The notes under the pieces are model-generated. The model was not told the DNA's origin. It made no database searches and was given only the letters and a program-made list of their open reading frames with translations. A program made the translations under genes and the position numbers. Below, piece after piece: positions 59,151 to 64,000 of a stretch of 64,000 nt of DNA; the first letter of the stretch is position 1; each line of letters begins with the position of its first letter. The DNA comes from Takakia lepidozioides (Eukaryota; Streptophyta; Takakiopsida; Takakiales; Takakiaceae): the NCBI GenBank assembly GCA_030704615.1, contig CM060734.1, forward strand, positions 48,564,042-48,628,041, given 5' to 3'.

Positions 59151-60042
59151 TGCAAAGACCCCAGCCGTGGTGGATTGGTCTCCATATTGATACGTGTACT
59201 GGCAGGAGGATCCACATTCTGGAGATGGAAGGTCCTTGAGACAATCACATGGCATTTCCAAATGTTAATTAATATAGGGCTGAGAAAAAAAGTCTAGAGT
59301 TTAAATGTTTCACGAATTTGGCTTGGAAATCGCATTTGGTTTATTAACTACCATCCCCACCTATCTGTGGAGCCCGCATTGCATATTGGCGTTCGAACAA
59401 CAAGTGACAACCAAGCAAGTTAACAAGTTGGAATTCAAGACTTTTTTCTTGGAACGCCAAATACAACACTAAGCTATACCTGGCCTAGACTGTCGCTGCA
59501 ATCCACTTCTTTGTATGTTGTTGAGTTCTTAGGCTCAAACTTTGCGCCAGTTGTTTGGTAGCACGATGTGCAAGGCATACACTGAACCCACACCAGATCA
59601 CTTCCAGTATCTACAATTGCAGAAAACTTTTGTGGAGGGGTACCGATTGAGATCTCCATCACATACTCTCCGCTACCTGATACTGGACTTTGTAGACCTG
59701 TTGATGTTGCGTGCAATGTTGTTCCTGCGCTCGAAACTTCTCTTCACAGCGTCAGCAATCCTTTCTGAAAATGATTTGGGTGTTGACGGGCTAAGTGGTG
59801 ACGATGGATAATCTCGGTGGATTAGCTCACCTCAAATGACCTGAAAAATTAACAGACACGTGTTCGAAGGCTAGAGGAAGAGTTGAAAAATTAAACTGAT
59901 CTGACCTTGACATGTCATGGGCATGTCATCCAGCAAGGTTCTTAGGAAATTGGATCCACTAGACATCAATTTGACCAAGAGTTTTTAGCTACATCGTTCA
60001 CTACAAGAATTTATCTTGATAAAGCTTCGAACATGTGACCGT

Positions 60043-60126
60043 TCACAAGGGAGATAATTACATAAAGCATACCAACAACAAAGTCGACAGCACCACTGTA
60101 AGTGATTGAGTAGGGAAAAAGAAAAG
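60043..60126 (+). other. Second inverted segment (end of exon 1 and donor)
   Basis: Reads GDNYIKHTNNKVDSTTVSD on the plus strand, matching the end of exon 1 and intron 1 donor of the intact gene (44130-44215) in reverse. The sequence equivalent to about 44218-44560, with the start codon and signal peptide, is missing beyond it. Confidence 0.88.
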
Positions 60127-60540
60127 CCACTCAAACCGCCAAGCTGCAGTGACTACGATGTGAAATGAGGATGTGAAATGAGAATCCGAGGCCCAATTTA
60201 TGCGATCTGATCGCAGACTCATCACAAATCAGTTCCCAAATTCTGCCCCACAGCTACGGCACCATCACGCCGTCCAATATCGCGACAAGTTCGCTTTGTG
60301 GCCTACCACCCGCTTATCCTGTTACCAGTTTACCTTCCAATAAACCTGCTAGTTACCATGATAATAAAGAGATTTTTCTAGTATTTTTAATTTTCTTTAC
60401 CTTCTTTCGGAAGATAATAGGAATAATCTAAGAACTTAATGCACACGTAACGCCCTTTGGCTTTTCATCCTTTGTATTTTGACAACACCTCCCTTGAGGG
60501 AATGCCCTGCCAGGATCTCAAGAACACCTTTTGTTTCACG

Positions 60541-60612
60541 GAACGGAAGGTCTCACTACCTTCCGTTTCTTAGAACGGAAGGTCTATCTTCCGAATCATG
60601 GAACGGAAGGTT
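60541..60612. repeat. Array of short hairpins, three AACGGAAGGT units
   Basis: AACGGAAGGT occurs at 60542, 60574 and 60602. The first pairs perfectly with ACCTTCCGTT at 60558-60567 (10-bp stem, 6-base loop). The second forms CGGAAG-gtctat-CTTCCG at 60576-60593. No gene or known terminator nearby. Confidence 0.85.
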
Positions 60613-60619
60613 TTAATAT

Positions 60620-60930
60620 TGAGTTCATCATAAAATCAACTTCAAATTCAGTATTTTGTGAGTTCTGGCACAAACCAATTAAAGGGCCAGTCCTTTCCAT
60701 TATAGTACTGGATCTTTACAAAAGGTAAAGTAAAGTAAAGTCTATTCAATCCCTCCGCAACTTGCAAGAGAAATTAAGGAACCATTTGGAATCAGAAATT
60801 GTCACTAAATTGCAAAACAAAGGTCCAACCTAGCCTAAGAGGCCATTTTACGTTGATCGATAGTCTGCTGCAAGCAAGGGCATATGTACTAAATTTTGTC
60901 CACATAGTCCAAATCAAATCAACTAAGCTC
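60620..60930. other. No gene recognised
   Basis: Contains GTAAAGTAAAGTAAAG at about 60725-60740, a possible remnant of a (TTTAC)n retroelement tail in reverse orientation. Confidence 0.35.
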
Positions 60931-60938
60931 TAGTAGTC

Positions 60939-61545
60939 CTACTTAGTAAGATCTTTCAATAGCTGTGCAGCGGTAGATGGATCCGTTATATTCAGTGTAA
61001 TATTGCAGTTTGTAAGATTCTGGAAGTGGTGCCCGACGTTTGAGCTGTTGTTGGTGACCGAGGATGTAGTACCCAATTCCATTTTCAGTTTCTCACATCT
61101 GTCACGGTACTTGAAAAATGCATCATCTACCTCTTTCAATAAAGCAGGATCAGACCAGAATTCATCGTCACCTCATTCTTGAGCTTCATTTCATTTTGTG
61201 CCTTGACTACCATTGGTGGTACAGAAACATCTTGCGATACTCCAGATCCGTAATTGTTGTTGGTAGTCTTACCATGATCTGAGCAGCAACTACATGATGG
61301 TTGATATCGTCAGTTGATGCAGAAAATGTTTCTTCAACCGGATATGTTGGACCCACACCTTGACAAGCTTCCACAAAAGTAGATGGTGTCGATGGTGCAT
61401 GAACCTGAATCTCCAATATATTTGTACTGGTGGTGAATATTGGTTCGTCTGCAAAATAATCGTCGCTCTCCACTGATGTTGCGAGGCTGATGTTAGAGGA
61501 ATTTCCATGTTGGTGCTCATCAATTCTACCATCTGGAGCCATTCC
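60939..61545 (-). CDS. Hypothetical protein, at least two splice-flanked exons
   Basis: Exon 61273-61545 (91 codons, open) lies between TATACAG and GTAAGA on the minus strand and begins GMAPDGRIDEHQHG. A downstream block ending with TAG at 60939 encodes DEFWSDPALLKEVDDAFFKY and RDRCEKLKMEL, then an Asn/Thr-rich tail. A possible upstream exon ends at 61652 (GRPLKYEEAMEDETVQ, then GTAAGC), but stops appear before it. I do not recognise the family. The charged helical block could come from a transposon accessory protein or a DNA-binding protein. Confidence 0.35.
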
Positions 61546-62342
61546 CTGTATAGAGAACACACGTTATAAATGGATAATAATCGTCTAATCTAAGAAACAT
61601 TATGATGTTTTATGCATGACCAATGACATTAGATATTCCATGTTAGCTTACTTTAATTTTTTGGTATTGAACAGTTTCGTCCTCCATAGCTTCTTCGTAT
61701 TTCAACGGTCGGCCATTCCTCAGTTCCCCACATATTATTCATTGCAATGCTCGATCTCGAACTCCTCACATGTCTCTATCATATCTCAGGTAGGAGCGCA
61801 AGTCACGATGTCTTGTAACAGCCATGGCGTGCTATGCAGAAGCGCCACTAGAATTCAATTCTGTAATGTACCATAAGATCCACACATCAGTTTAGGATCC
61901 AAAATATTGTAGGCACAATTACATTAGAAAAATTGCATCCACATACAAAAGAACCCATACTAACTCTGACCATTTATAAATGTACAAACAATTCTTAGCG
62001 TGGAAATATATTTTTACTGTTGAATTGACAACAATTCATGTTACCTCGTCACACCAACATTTCTCCCAATCTTATTAGTAAATGTGCCTTCTAGACCAGT
62101 AGAGGTGCACATCTCCTTAGTCCATGCACTTAAGTAGTTTTTTCCAATATGAGACTTGCTGAACCACTACAAAATCCACCAGTAAGATTACTTAATGCAA
62201 ATGCTAATAACCGTCAATGCTGTGAAGATAGAGCACATGTAAATAGATCCCTGGAAAAATAGAAGCTGAAACTTGTGAGAGAAAAAAGAAGCCCTACCAC
62301 TTCATTGCCTTCCCATTTCGGCAAGGGCATCAAGAAGAAAGG

Positions 62343-62714
62343 GTGTGGTCCAGGTTATGTTCAACTTGGCCGATGAAGACAAATAACCTTGTAACATTCC
62401 ACCAGGTCTTGCACATAACAGGTCACCACATGGCGATGTTTTTCGGGAGCACAATGGCCTATATCGAGCTTCCAGTTTTTGTCATTGTGTCTGGCCCAAT
62501 TATTGCACATATTATCTTTGATTCTTGTTTGCTTGATGCGCAAAAACGCAAAGTAATGGGGGTGTTTGAGGCAGCCATAACTGCAGTTGACAACTCTTCA
62601 CAAGGTGAAGAGAGATTAGGGAGGCAGTACCAGTCCAAGAGACAGAAGAGGGACGCAACTGTAGTGGCGGATCCACTGGCCACAAGGAATCCTTACGATG
62701 ATGTTTCCATATGA
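62343..62714 (+). CDS. Hypothetical open frame
   Basis: 123 codons. The C-terminal half, with KRKVMGVFEAAITAVDNSSQ and a basic QYQSKRQKRD followed by DPLATRNPYDD, looks protein-like; the N-terminal half does not. No domain recognised. It may be an exon or a chance frame. Confidence 0.2.
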   Translation: MWSRLCSTWPMKTNNLVTFHQVLHITGHHMAMFFGSTMAYIELPVFVIVSGPIIAHIIFDSCLLDAQKRKVMGVFEAAITAVDNSSQGEERLGRQYQSKRQKRDATVVADPLATRNPYDDVSI

Positions 62715-64000
62715 TGAGATGCAGCAGCACGATGGGCTGTTATTGTTGGAAGCCTGAAGGGAGGAAGAGGTCACTTCAGTACCACGATCAGCACAGCAAG
62801 TTAATCAAGTTGCCCCAGTGGTAACTCAAACCGGACATGCTATTACACCCGAGTCGCTTACTGTGGAGAGAGATGGATTGGACATCCCCATGACGAGCCC
62901 TGAACGCGCGCGGTCAGGGTGACGGCATATTAGTCTAGGGGGGTCGTGACAAGTTGCGGTGTAGGTTGGGCTCACTGAACCGCCTACCTGACTGCGGTTA
63001 GTGCAGGGGGTCCGTGGTCGTACATGGTGGCTATGATCACTTCTAAGTCCTACCGGCAAAAAGAAATCACGTACTCCTCTTCACAGGGCGAGTTTGCGTT
63101 TCTAAGTCCTACGGTATCCTACAATCTACTCAGTAACTGCCTTCCAAGTCTTTGTGTTTTATTGTCCAATTCCTACCGCCTAGGCCCCCGAGGCGCCTAT
63201 AGCCGGGACATGTTTTAATCCCTTCACAAAGCACCTACCGAGCCTAGGAAGAAGAGGGAAAATTTTCCTCTCCCAATGCCCCTCCTTCACCGAGTGCTTA
63301 AGTTCAAGTCATCTCTGATGGAAGGGCCAACGCTTCCTACCCCAGTGCCTAAAATACTTTGTTTTAGCAAAGGAATGGCCAAAATACTTATCATAATCCA
63401 ATAGGTTCACCAAGTTCAATAAGGTGGTTCTAAGCCCATCAACTCAATAAGTTCAATCAGTTTAATCAATGTCATTCAGGCTATAACGTGCACCACGTGC
63501 ATCTATCCTATTTAAGCAATTTCGCAAATCAGAAATGCTGGAAAATAAAAGAAATTAAGAAAATCAGAAAAAATACCTTCCTTATGGGAAATCATGTGGG
63601 GAATCCAAAGATACCCTTGACGCCTAAAGATGCCATTGGGAACCCTGTGGGAACCCAATGAGAACCGAAGAACACCCGAGAACCGTTCCCTGCCGCGGGG
63701 AACTGCCACGGCCCTATCGGATGAATGAATCTCGCTTAGAGCTCATCCCTGCCACTACATTTGTTAGTCTAGAACATGCATGCATAAATAATAAAATAAC
63801 CACTGGTGGGTCCAAACCAGATTTCACCCCTTTACATTATTTTAAGGCGCTGGTGCGTTTTCCCTCCGTGGAAAAAGTCATCCTCTAACTTGGGCTCTGA
63901 CACAAAGGCGCACTGTAGCTGAGTTTTTAGGACAGAGTACTTTCTCTCATCCCTTGTCTCTCGAGGTCTCCGCCTCTAGCTCACTGCTCACAGGCCCGCT
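62715..64000. other. No gene recognised; dispersed repeat fragments
   Basis: The phrase TCTAAGTCCTAC appears twice (about 63042 and 63101), and CCTACCGAGCC near 63234 links to the repeat at 16.4-16.6 kb. The stretch from 63580 to 63720 repeats GGGAACC-type words. Probably remains of mobile elements. Confidence 0.4.

Larger units (their letters stand above)
57940..60400 (-). pseudogene. Rearranged duplicate of the aspartic protease gene
   Basis: Same order and strand as 41980-44880, including flanks. The C-terminal exon (58186-58486) retains NIIGNILQQDHQFVYDVANH. The third exon part (58705-58913) retains the second catalytic DSGT. The second exon (59480-59830) retains VDTGSDLVWVQC. Defects: CGA to TGA at the start of exon 2 (VI*GELIH), a 10-bp deletion near 59700, inversion of 58914-59150, inversion of about 60043-60126, a stop inside the inverted part, and loss of the start codon and signal peptide. 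It cannot encode a protease. Confidence 0.92.

Noticed and set aside
59018-59239. Plus-strand open frame resembling a protease
   Set aside because: It is the inverted block of the minus-strand pseudogene, not a separate gene.

Overview
The window is nuclear DNA of a plant. Every recognisable gene has GT-AG introns. The gene set includes a PLS-class pentatricopeptide (PPR) protein with an E-type tail, a nepenthesin-type aspartic protease, an SDE3/MOV10-like RNA helicase and an ABCG half-transporter. A P5B-type P-ATPase is also present. That subfamily is known from algae, mosses and lycophytes but not from seed plants, so a non-seed land plant (bryophyte, lycophyte or fern) is the best inference. 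The species cannot be named from this sequence.

Layout: (1) 0.4-13.7 kb, minus strand: a P5B (ATP13A-like) P-type ATPase in at least 20 exons. Its introns are packed with a short interspersed repeat that ends in a hairpin, a conserved core and an (ATTTC)n tail. (2) 13.7-20 kb: no convincing gene; foldback-like repeats near 16.5 kb. (3) 20.35-25.04 kb: a 4.7-kb Ty1/copia retrotransposon with 277-bp LTRs and a 5-bp target duplication. Its primer site matches the anticodon arm of initiator tRNA-Met. It lacks protease and has a broken pol. (4) 25.4-26.25 kb: LINE fragment. (5) 27.7-28.3 kb: diverged tandem duplication rich in GGATGA. (6) 29.1-34.6 kb, plus strand: a complete 14-exon fumarylacetoacetase gene (424 aa). 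(7) 36.4-41.3 kb, plus strand: a complete SDE3/MOV10-like helicase (1295 aa from the first ATG) with a very long low-complexity N-terminus. (8) 42.26-44.34 kb, minus strand: an intact 4-exon aspartic protease (466 aa). (9) 45-60.4 kb: a gene graveyard. It holds ankyrin exons, a second LINE copy, a WD40 (ZFWD-like) pseudogene, a PPR pseudogene interrupted by a captured CHAT-domain gene fragment, an ABCG pseudogene, a G-rich island, and a duplicate of the aspartic protease carrying two internal inversions. (10) 60.4-64 kb: hairpin array, a splice-flanked hypothetical gene and unassigned sequence.

The intact genes are not an operon or pathway. FAH ends tyrosine catabolism, the helicase belongs to RNA silencing, the P5B pump belongs to endolysosomal/vacuolar transport, and the protease is secreted or vacuolar. 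The most unusual points are the rearranged protease duplicate, the half-tRNA primer site of the copia element, the hairpin-plus-pentamer repeats, the captured gene fragment inside the PPR copy, and departures from consensus at conserved positions of the P5B ATPase.
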